27,847 nucleotides of DNA from a virus: IMG/VR virus record IMGVR_UViG_3300025652_000405, positions 1 through 27,847 of that record. The stretch is one strand, 5' to 3'. The translations under genes and the position numbers were made by a program. Positions within the stretch are counted from its first letter, which is position 1. Every line of letters begins with the position of its first letter. The notes under the pieces were generated by a model. The model was not told the DNA's origin and did not search any database. It worked only from the letters and a program-made list of their open reading frames with translations. This document shows positions 1-4,721 of this stretch, in pieces.

Positions 1-16
1 TATGAATACCAATCAT
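1..16 (-). CDS. Start of a leftward gene cut by the window edge
   Basis: Only five codons are visible. On the minus strand an AGGAGGAG ribosome binding site sits just after the stop codon of the previous gene, 8 bases before an ATG at position 16. An in-frame ATG at 22 is only 2 bases from the same site and is a less likely start. It continues the packed leftward operon. No function can be assigned. Confidence 0.5.
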
Positions 17-30
17 GTGCATATCTCCTC

Positions 31-309
31 CTAAATCATGTTGACATATTCGTCGTTGATAATTGTCTGCACGTGTACGTAACCTTCAGGCCAGTACGTA
101 TATGATTCCTTGAGTGCCTTCGCTGTTCGGTGTACTGACGCTTCAAAGTGTTCAAACATTCCTAGCTCCTCTTTGTAATACCAGAACGGTATGCGTAACA
201 CTGGCTCTGCTGGGCCGTGCTGCTCGTAGTACACGATTATCTCTGCGTCGTTACCGACAGGTCCGTCGTTGCCAAAGTGTTTTGTATGATCGTTGTCTGG
301 TTGCTTCAT
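31..309 (-). CDS. Hypothetical 92-residue phage protein
   Basis: I do not recognise the family. The protein is soluble-looking and acidic, with a polar N-terminus rich in Asp, Asn and His, and a central aromatic stretch (FWYYKEE). I chose the ATG at 309 because AAGGAG lies 8 bases upstream; the in-frame GTG at 315 lies only 2 bases from that site. It follows the 28-residue membrane ORF by two bases and precedes another gene with an excellent ribosome binding site, so it is part of the leftward operon. Confidence 0.7.
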   Translation of the reverse strand: MKQPDNDHTKHFGNDGPVGNDAEIIVYYEQHGPAEPVLRIPFWYYKEELGMFEHFEASVHRTAKALKESYTYWPEGYVHVQTIINDEYVNMI

Positions 310-311
310 GT

Positions 312-398
312 TCACCTCTCCTTATCTATTGTCAGCCATGCGGTTAAGATGATGACAGAAAAGATCATTGCGATAAAGTACAGTAAATTAAATTCCAT
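312..398 (-). CDS. 28-residue single-span membrane micro-protein
   Basis: The ORF is a short start (MEFN), one hydrophobic helix of about 20 residues (LLYFIAMIFSVIILTAWL) and a charged end (DKER). This is a typical one-pass membrane micro-protein. Its ATG lies inside the 3' end of the sigma-region-4-like gene, overlapping it by 11 bases, and its TGA ends two bases before the next ATG, so translational coupling is likely. No strong ribosome binding site of its own is visible. Phage operons of this kind often carry such peptides, with roles ranging from lysis control to superinfection exclusion; nothing here tells which. It could be a chance ORF, but the hydrophobic-then-charged layout and exact packing argue for a gene. 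Confidence 0.5.
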   Translation of the reverse strand: MEFNLLYFIAMIFSVIILTAWLTIDKER

Positions 399-561
399 CT
401 TTAGCCCCTAAGAATTTGTCGAGTTTACCGGACCGCCTGAGTTTAGCAATAGCCCGGCTCTCGATTCGTTTAACATCCGTCTGTGTGATACCTAATGCGT
501 CAGCGATCTGCTGCTGAGTCATGAAGTAATCGTACTGTTTGCCTTTCTTTTTACTTGTCAC
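388..561 (-). CDS. 57-residue stand-alone sigma-70 region 4-like helix-turn-helix protein
   Basis: After a short Lys-rich N-terminus (TSKKKGK) almost the whole protein matches the DNA-binding part of sigma-70 region 4. Helix one is MTQQQIADALGIT, the recognition helix is TDVKRIESRAIAKLRR, and a short tail follows. Compare the region 4.2 signature of bacterial RpoD, in which a T-x-E-E-(I/V)-G helix is followed by RIRQIEAKALRKLR. In full sigma factors this domain reads the -35 element and touches the RNA polymerase beta flap; regions 1-3 are absent here. The start is GTG at 561, with GGAGAG 9 bases upstream; the internal ATG at residue 14 would cut into the fold. By inference it could redirect host polymerase, compete with host sigma, or act as a small regulator. 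The family resemblance is clear; the role is not. Confidence 0.75.
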   Translation of the reverse strand: MTSKKKGKQYDYFMTQQQIADALGITQTDVKRIESRAIAKLRRSGKLDKFLGAKDGI

Positions 562-565
562 GCTT

Positions 566-736
566 CTAAGCTCTCCAAAGTTTGTTAAGCTCTTTCATGC
601 GTTTGTTATATCGTGCTTTGCGTTGTCGTCTCCGTCTCGCTCGTGGGTCTGTCCATCGTTCGTACACGCTGAAGATGATGTACCAAACAGGTACGAAACT
701 AAATAAAACTACAATGTCAACAATTGTTGGGTTCAT
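566..736 (-). CDS. 56-residue membrane-anchored basic protein
   Basis: The N-terminal 25 residues form one hydrophobic helix (IVDIVVLFSFVPVWYIIFSV). It is followed by a strongly basic cytoplasmic-type tail rich in Arg and Lys (DPRARRRRQRKARYNKRMK). The positive-inside rule suggests an outward N-terminus and an inward basic tail. The ATG overlaps the stop of the upstream gene by one base (TAATG), and AAGGAG lies 8 bases upstream, a strong site. The gene ends four bases before the sigma-region-4-like gene. No family is recognised. The Arg-rich tail could bind nucleic acid or membrane lipids (inference). Confidence 0.7.
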   Translation of the reverse strand: MNPTIVDIVVLFSFVPVWYIIFSVYERWTDPRARRRRQRKARYNKRMKELNKLWRA

Positions 737-1338
737 TATTTCTGCTCCTTAATTAAGTCAAGTGTTTTTTCTATCCAGTCAACCAAACCTTCCGGCGTGT
801 ACTCCCTTTGCTTTTGGGTGCAACGTGTAGTCCCTGCAACATTACCCGCAATGCTTCGTCTTTTACCTTTCTCGCAGTAGTGTACCGTGTCGTCTTTTGG
901 TGGTAGTGGTGGCAGATCTTCAGGCGCTACGCCTACAATGTACAGTTTTGTTTTCTTGTGTGCGACATGACCGAAATCATACTGGTCAATCTCAATGACA
1001 TAACCACCATAAAAATCTGTCTCGCCTATCGCTGGCAAATGGTTAAACAGTTTTGACCCTGACGGATGTTCAAGTATCCCGCCAACGCGTCTTATTCTAT
1101 CGACAGACCACGGCGCAAGCCCTTTTTCTTTTGCTATCTGAGACGCTGACATGCTACCTGAGCGACCTGCCATGTGTCCTAACCGTCCCCAAAACCTGCA
1201 CGGTGGGTGACAAACTACCGGACCGTCACCGTCATACGTCAATGCGTCCCTGTCAGCGTCGTAAACGTCCCAAAGCTGCCGACGTTTGTAATCTGAATCA
1301 CGCCTGCAAAATAACGCTGTGTATTTTAAATCAGTCAT
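736..1338 (-). CDS. Protein with C5-cytosine-methyltransferase-like motifs (200 residues)
   Basis: The sequence shows a PPC motif at residues 45-47 (VVCHPPCRFWG), a GGILEHP segment at 86-92 and a KKTKLYIVG segment at 128-136. They have the order and spacing of motifs IV (catalytic PPC), VI (ENV-like) and VIII of C5-cytosine methyltransferases. I see no clear N-terminal FxGxG SAM-binding motif I, and the protein is about half the usual length. It belongs to a recurrent phage family usually called hypothetical or DNA-methylase-like. I chose the ATG at 1338, which overlaps the stop of the upstream gene by 8 bases; the longer frame from 1389 would run through the upstream coding sequence. It may be a divergent or inactive methyltransferase, or another enzyme reusing the motif pattern. 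Confidence 0.75.
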   Translation of the reverse strand: MTDLKYTALFCRRDSDYKRRQLWDVYDADRDALTYDGDGPVVCHPPCRFWGRLGHMAGRSGSMSASQIAKEKGLAPWSVDRIRRVGGILEHPSGSKLFNHLPAIGETDFYGGYVIEIDQYDFGHVAHKKTKLYIVGVAPEDLPPLPPKDDTVHYCEKGKRRSIAGNVAGTTRCTQKQREYTPEGLVDWIEKTLDLIKEQK

Positions 1339-1678
1339 AATAAGGTCCACCGTTCTCGAAAATAACATCAACCATTCCAAACCAATCACATTTACGTTGT
1401 AACAGGTCCGCTACTTGTGGCTTGTAACATCCGTCGCTTTCACGATCCCAAAACCCTGTACCGTGTCCGTTACGCGATAACCAAAAATCATGTCCTGCCT
1501 GTGATCTGTTGTCATCACTTAAGTAACACTCAACAGAGACGTAAAACGCTAAACACTCAATAATTTGTTCTCTCTTAAATTCCTCGCACAATTTATCGTC
1601 GCATTCTTCTGTCCAGTGCATCGCCTCAAAATAAGCCGTTACAAATTCCTTTTCTTTTTTGTTTAGTGTGATGTTCAT
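1331..1678 (-). CDS. Conserved phage hypothetical protein (DFWLSRNGHGTGFWDR motif)
   Basis: The central motif GHDFWLSRNGHGTGFWDRE is characteristic of a small protein family seen in many tailed phages, to my knowledge without an assigned function. The N-terminal half is charged and helical (KKEKEFVTAYFEAMHWTEE). The protein is 115 residues long. Its start overlaps the stop of the upstream gene by 4 bases (ATGA), and its end overlaps the methyltransferase-like gene by 8 bases, so the three are translationally coupled. No catalytic motif or metal site can be argued from sequence alone. Family recognition is from memory of the motif. Confidence 0.85.
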   Translation of the reverse strand: MNITLNKKEKEFVTAYFEAMHWTEECDDKLCEEFKREQIIECLAFYVSVECYLSDDNRSQAGHDFWLSRNGHGTGFWDRESDGCYKPQVADLLQRKCDWFGMVDVIFENGGPYYD

Positions 1679-1941
1679 GCTGTCACCTCCTCTTTATGTT
1701 CATCATAAAAATCACCGCCAAGTTCTACAAAGTCAATTCGATTAAAACATTTTACAAGAAACTCGCGCTGTAATCCGTTGATACCTTTGAGCATTAGATT
1801 GCCTACAATACCCTCGTAACGCCCAATAAAGTCCTCACGTGAATCAGCTTCCTTCACATGCTCCACCATTAGCTGGTAATAATCATAGTCGTTGTTAATA
1901 ACAAGCTGGCAGTGATGGTTGTAGTCGATTGTGTTTTTCAT
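1675..1941 (-). CDS. Hypothetical 88-residue acidic phage protein
   Basis: No family is recognised. The protein is rich in Asp, Glu, Asn and Tyr, with a Tyr/Asn-rich N-terminus (VINNDYDYYQLMV) and a helix-rich middle. The ATG at 1941 has AAGGAG 8 bases upstream, directly after the stop of the 52-residue gene. The end overlaps the next gene by ATGA. Codon use and packing match the operon, so it is a real gene with unknown role. Confidence 0.8.
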   Translation of the reverse strand: MKNTIDYNHHCQLVINNDYDYYQLMVEHVKEADSREDFIGRYEGIVGNLMLKGINGLQREFLVKCFNRIDFVELGGDFYDEHKEEVTA

Positions 1942-1953
1942 GTTTGTTTCTCC

Positions 1954-2112
1954 TTAGTATCCTAACCATTCAAGAATTTCGTTCGAGTAGTAAACCTTTT
2001 TATCGCCTACCTCGTCAACAAAGTCAGCCCAGTCTATGCCATGCGCTAACACCTCCGCCTTGGCTTGCTTTAACGATACTGCGTGACCTTCCATTGCTTC
2101 TTCGTATGTCAT
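1954..2112 (-). CDS. Hypothetical 52-residue acidic protein
   Basis: A short ORF filling the gap between two longer leftward genes. It starts at the ATG that overlaps the previous stop by one base (TAATG), with AGGGAG about 8 bases upstream, and ends 12 bases before the next ATG. The product is acidic and helical in its first half (MTYEEAMEGHAVSLKQAKAE), then has GIDWADFVDEVGDKKVYYS, and ends in EWLGY. No family is recognised. Ribosome binding site, packing and lack of any other reading in this gap support it. Confidence 0.75.
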   Translation of the reverse strand: MTYEEAMEGHAVSLKQAKAEVLAHGIDWADFVDEVGDKKVYYSNEILEWLGY

Positions 2113-2381
2113 TATCGAATCTCCCTTATCATGTCAACGGCTGCCTGTCTTATCGGTGAAACAACTCCTTTAACTAACCCGCCGTTAGGATCAATAACAT
2201 TTATCTCGTCAGCCAGCAAAAACACAGCGTGATCGAGCATCCTTTCGTGCATGTTGGCGATGCGTTGAAACTCGACAGGGTCGTCCTCAACTACCGCCAT
2301 CAGCGCGTTTGTCCGCGCAAAGCTACGAGCCTTTAACGTGGCTTTAAGTCTGTCTAAAATGTTCTTTTGTTCTTCGTTCAT
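2112..2381 (-). CDS. Hypothetical 89-residue helical protein
   Basis: The protein is predicted mostly helical from its composition. The N-terminus is charged (MNEEQKNILDRLKATLKA), followed by ARTNALMAVVEDDPVEFQRI and a C-terminal basic helix. No enzyme motif, membrane segment or metal site is visible. Its ATG overlaps the stop of the coiled-coil gene upstream (ATGA). It ends on the start codon of the 52-residue gene, so the three are coupled. Function unknown. Confidence 0.8.
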   Translation of the reverse strand: MNEEQKNILDRLKATLKARSFARTNALMAVVEDDPVEFQRIANMHERMLDHAVFLLADEINVIDPNGGLVKGVVSPIRQAAVDMIREIR

Positions 2382-2536
2382 TTCGCTGTCTCCTGTTTAA
2401 TAAACGCTGTCGTTAATGTTCGCACGTCTTCGGTTAACATCTCAATGCGTCGCAAAAGCTCCCTGTTTAACTGCTCTTGCGCGTCTAGCCTGTTTTTTAT
2501 CTTTCCAATCTCTGCTTTCATCTGTCCTTCTGTCAT
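2378..2536 (-). CDS. 52-residue coiled-coil protein
   Basis: A short ORF with an amphipathic heptad pattern over almost its whole length (IGKIKNRLDAQEQLNRELL, then RRIEMLTEDVRTLTTAF), suggesting a dimeric or trimeric coiled coil. The start is ATG at 2536 with GAGGG about 8 bases upstream, right after the stop of the peptidase-like gene. It ends in ATGA shared with the next gene. Small coiled-coil proteins like this are frequent in phage early operons, and none of their functions can be transferred safely. Confidence 0.75.
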   Translation of the reverse strand: MTEGQMKAEIGKIKNRLDAQEQLNRELLRRIEMLTEDVRTLTTAFIKQETAK

Positions 2537-2539
2537 TGT

Positions 2540-2974
2540 TTAACCCTCATTGATTCGATAGTAACCCGTAACTAACTTGCGCTTTCCTTTTTCCTGTGTC
2601 CAGTCATACAAGACACCATCCCGAAGCGTGGCGACGTGACCGCGCATGGATAAAAAAAACACACCCTTTGGATGTTGCTTTATAAACTGGTTAATCGTCA
2701 GTGCTTTGTGACCGTATAGCCTCGCTGTGCTGGCTAACATTTGCGGATAACCGCCCACCTTGACAGTCTTTCCGGTTATTCTTGATAGCTCCTCAGTCGC
2801 ACGCTCTACGGTACTCCATGACGCTCCGCGTCTGTGAGGTCTTCCCCACTTCTTAAGCTTGCGATGCGCTAAGCCGTAAGAGCAGTTAAACAAAGACGCT
2901 AGGCCACGAACGGTGCAATCGTTTGTTTCTCTGTAAGCTTTCGAGATTTCTTGATAATCTTCATAAGTTTGCAT
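2540..2974 (-). CDS. Papain-like cysteine-peptidase-like protein (144 residues), first gene of the leftward operon
   Basis: The sequence has the layout of small papain-fold (C39/NlpC-like) proteins. A Cys opens a helix at residue 20 (NDCTVRGLASLF), a GHVATLRDG segment carries His 113, and DGVLYDW supplies Asp 124, giving a plausible Cys-His-Asp triad. A GRPHRRG segment follows the first helices; related phage proteins also share the DCTVR..A and GR motifs. There is no signal peptide, so it should act in the cytoplasm. It is the first gene after the non-coding region, hence probably expressed first. It may be a protease, an amidase or a transferase, and activity is not shown. The start is ATG at 2974 with GAGGG 9 bases upstream. 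Confidence 0.8.
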   Translation of the reverse strand: MQTYEDYQEISKAYRETNDCTVRGLASLFNCSYGLAHRKLKKWGRPHRRGASWSTVERATEELSRITGKTVKVGGYPQMLASTARLYGHKALTINQFIKQHPKGVFFLSMRGHVATLRDGVLYDWTQEKGKRKLVTGYYRINEG

Positions 2975-3400
2975 AGCTCAAACCCTCGTTAGTGAATCAG
3001 TGAAGAATACTCAGCGAATACCCTTCAGTGATCCACCCTCTGCCGTAGCTTTAACGTTGCGTGTCGTAGTCGCTCCGGATTGTCTGCCCATTGCTAACAC
3101 GCTGTGACTCGCTACGGTTTGGGTGAGTCGTCTGCGTCCGTGTGTTTGAGTGTTTGCCGTAGTTCGTTTACGTGTCTTTGGATACCCTCAGACAGTACGC
3201 CCACGCTACCGCTACTTACTCGCTGCAACGCCCACCGTTAAAAACCCACTGATGGCGTGGTTGGTCTTACGTTACTCGCCTGATCCTTTGCGGGCATCCG
3301 CGCAGGGGCTTTGACAGCCGGTTAGTTCTGAGAGGATTGCGCCTCGCGGGATTGTGGCTCCCCGTCGCCATGTCAATAACTTTAGGTGAAGGCTTTGAGG
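2975..3400. other. GC-rich non-coding block before the leftward operon
   Basis: No credible ORF was found on either strand. Hand counts of G+C are 33/60 at 3061-3120, 33/60 at 3241-3300 and 37/60 at 3301-3360, against 18/60 at 3421-3480. It contains a short perfect hairpin (GCGG-GCAT-CCGC near 3289) and loosely repeated TGCCGTAG words near 3041 and 3154. A structured leader or small RNA is possible, but no known RNA family and no tRNA features were recognised. Confidence 0.5.
3241..3262 (-). terminator. Weak candidate leftward terminator or attenuator
   Basis: On the minus strand AACCAC pairs with GTGGGTT (one bulge) around a 7-base loop and is followed by TTTTTAA. The stem is short. If real, it would attenuate transcripts that start in the AT-rich part and run toward the leftward operon. 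Confidence 0.25.
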
Positions 3401-3417
3401 AATACAAGACCCTGTTC

Positions 3418-3445
3418 ATTTTATTTCTGAATACTTAAATGCAAA
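3418..3445 (-). promoter_or_regulatory. Candidate leftward sigma-70 promoter
   Basis: The minus strand has TTTGCA, a 16-base spacer and TAAAAT. It lies at the composition boundary and points toward the leftward operon. The match is modest and the region is AT-rich, so chance is possible. Confidence 0.25.
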
Positions 3446-3486
3446 ACCATTCACGATATGAATATGCTCTGACCTAACATAATGAC

Positions 3487-3534
3487 GATACAGTGTCAAT
3501 ACTGTTTATCTATACAGGTCTATAGTGTACCTGT
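3487..3534. repeat. Cluster of short inverted repeats (operator-like)
   Basis: ACAGT-GTCAAT-ACTGT (3490-3505) and ACAGGT-9 bases-ACCTGT (3514-3534) lie side by side. The words GATACAGT (3487 and 3593) and CTATACAG (3509 and 3626) each recur exactly, and TACAGT appears again at 3796. Paired half-sites in a divergent promoter region are typical of repressor or activator binding. No regulator is identified. Confidence 0.4.
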
Positions 3535-3732
3535 GATGGTCCAACCTAGACACTCACACCTCACCTTTGCAGATCTAAACAGACAGTGCGGAGATACAGT
3601 AAAGATCAACGAAGAACAACACAAATCTATACAGAACAAGGCACCGGGGAGGGTAAATGTAGCTGTGATGTGTTTATAGTACCCACCTAGATACAAAAAA
3701 GAGTCAAATTAGACCTAAAAACAACCCCTAGT

Positions 3733-3761
3733 TATCTAACAAGAAACGCCATATAAATCAA
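3733..3761 (-). promoter_or_regulatory. Candidate leftward sigma-70 promoter
   Basis: The minus strand has TTGATT, a 17-base spacer and TAGATA. Spacing is ideal, with a four-of-six -35 and a four-of-six -10. It points toward the leftward operon about 760 bases away, across the GC-rich block, which would give a long untranslated leader. Confidence 0.35.
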
Positions 3762-3835
3762 TAACATACGCAGTGCAGAATCTGGACCGTGCTGGTACAG
3801 TTTAAAGGGCAATGTAATCTTATTTAAAATAATGC

Positions 3836-3864
3836 TTGACAAATCCCTAAAAGTATGGTACAAT
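3836..3864 (+). promoter_or_regulatory. Rightward near-consensus promoter for the packaging genes
   Basis: It consists of a perfect TTGACA, a 17-base spacer and TACAAT, with TG one base before the -10 (extended -10). It is the only strong rightward promoter before the first structural gene; transcription should start near 3871, about 120 bases before the first ATG. The spacer shares the block AAAAGTATG, at the same position, with the promoter at 8881-8909. Confidence 0.85.
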
Positions 3865-3879
3865 AAATAGTATATTATG

Positions 3880-3984
3880 TCTTTAAAGATTCTTTACCGC
3901 GCTGTATAAGATAAATATTATATGATAATTATTAAATGTATGACATATAAGCACGGTAACGAAACTTTAAAGAGACTTTAAAGA
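3880..3984. repeat. Three copies of CTTTAAAGA in the late leader
   Basis: CTTTAAAGA occurs at 3881-3889, 3965-3973 and 3976-3984; the first copy sits in the 10-base palindrome TCTTTAAAGA. The second and third are spaced 11 bases apart, one helical turn, and the third runs into the ribosome binding site of the first structural gene. They look like operator or translational-control sites. The 75 bases between the first copy and the pair are very AT-rich. Confidence 0.55.
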
Positions 3985-3991
3985 GGTATGT

Positions 3992-4381
3992 ATGTCAGAC
4001 GTTGATAATCCTCCTCGCCGAAAGCGTGGAAGACCGCGTAAAAGTGATGTTTCATCTGTTAAAAAAGGAAGTCGCAACGCTGTTGGTCGCCCGAAGGGTG
4101 ACGCTGCTGTCATAAACGAATACAAAGCACGTATGTTAGCATCCCCGAAGTCGCGGAAGGTGCTTGATACCATCTTTGATGCTGCGTTAGACCACGATCA
4201 TAAGAATCAAGCGGCTGCTTGGAAGCTTGTTATGGACAGAATACTACCTGTTGCGGCTTTTGAGAAGGATATTGTTAAGGATGGTGGTAGGAGTGCCATT
4301 CAGATCAACATTAGCGGTGTTGGTGCTGTAGACGTTGAACAACCTACAATCATTGAAGGAGAAGTAGTAGATGAATCTTAA
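3992..4381 (+). CDS. AT-hook DNA-binding protein, candidate small terminase subunit
   Basis: The N-terminus carries an AT-hook core (KRGRPRKS, residues 11-18) and a second GRP element (VGRPKGD, 32-38), which bind the minor groove of AT-rich DNA. A helical middle follows (KNQAAAWKLVMDRILPVAAFEK), then an acidic C-terminus. Position directly ahead of the endolysin and large terminase, size (129 residues) and DNA-binding basic N-terminus fit the small terminase, which recognises the packaging site and hands DNA to the motor. The start is ATG at 3992 with AAAGAGG 5 bases upstream. It overlaps the next gene by 11 bases. No classical small-terminase helix-turn-helix was recognised, so the assignment leans on context. 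Confidence 0.65.
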   Translation: MSDVDNPPRRKRGRPRKSDVSSVKKGSRNAVGRPKGDAAVINEYKARMLASPKSRKVLDTIFDAALDHDHKNQAAAWKLVMDRILPVAAFEKDIVKDGGRSAIQINISGVGAVDVEQPTIIEGEVVDES

Positions 4382-4721
4382 GCATTTTGATCCTTCAGAG
4401 TTTAATTGTCAAGTTACTGGGCATAACAACATGGAAAAGGATTTCCTAGAGAAGATAGATCAGTTGAGAGAAGAGTGCGGGTTTCCTTTCACAATCACCA
4501 GTGGGTTCAGACACCCAACTGAGCATCCGATAGAGGCTAAGAAAGAAGTACCCGGTACTCACGCTCAGGGCATCGCGGCGGATATAAAAATAACAAACGC
4601 CGTGTTTCGCCTTAAGCTGGTAACAAAGGCTATTGAACTAGGATTTACAGGAATAGGCATTGCAGACGACTTTATACACGTTGATACACGCGGAACAACA
4701 CCCGTTATGTGGACGTATTAG
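4371..4721 (+). CDS. M15-family zinc peptidase, probable endolysin
   Basis: The protein has the compact M15 (D-Ala-D-Ala carboxypeptidase / L-Ala-D-Glu endopeptidase) fold signature: SGFRHP at 44-49, GTHAQGIAAD at 62-71 and DFIHVD at 100-105. The predicted zinc ligands are His64, Asp71 and His103, and Asp100 sits where the family has its acidic general base. At 116 residues it is a single catalytic domain without a wall-binding domain or signal peptide, so it needs a holin for export, consistent with the membrane genes at 15019-15907. It would cleave peptidoglycan peptides at lysis. Its location between the two terminase genes, far from the other lysis genes, is unusual. Overlaps on both sides indicate translational coupling. 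Confidence 0.85.
   Translation: MNLKHFDPSEFNCQVTGHNNMEKDFLEKIDQLREECGFPFTITSGFRHPTEHPIEAKKEVPGTHAQGIAADIKITNAVFRLKLVTKAIELGFTGIGIADDFIHVDTRGTTPVMWTY

Noticed and set aside
3271-3372. 33-residue leftward ORF rich in Arg inside the GC-rich block
   Set aside because: Composition reflects the GC-rich DNA, and no ribosome binding site or packing with neighbours is seen.
3351-3378. Leftward TTGACA near 3373 as a promoter
   Set aside because: The sequence 17 bases downstream is AATCCC, not a usable -10.
3482-3679. 65-residue rightward ORF in the intergenic region
   Set aside because: No ribosome binding site, no recognisable pattern, and it covers the inverted-repeat cluster; probably chance.
2975-3991. 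tRNA, CRISPR array, attachment site or integrase signals
   Set aside because: No T-loop plus acceptor pairing, no regular repeat-spacer pattern and no recombinase gene were found here or elsewhere in the window.
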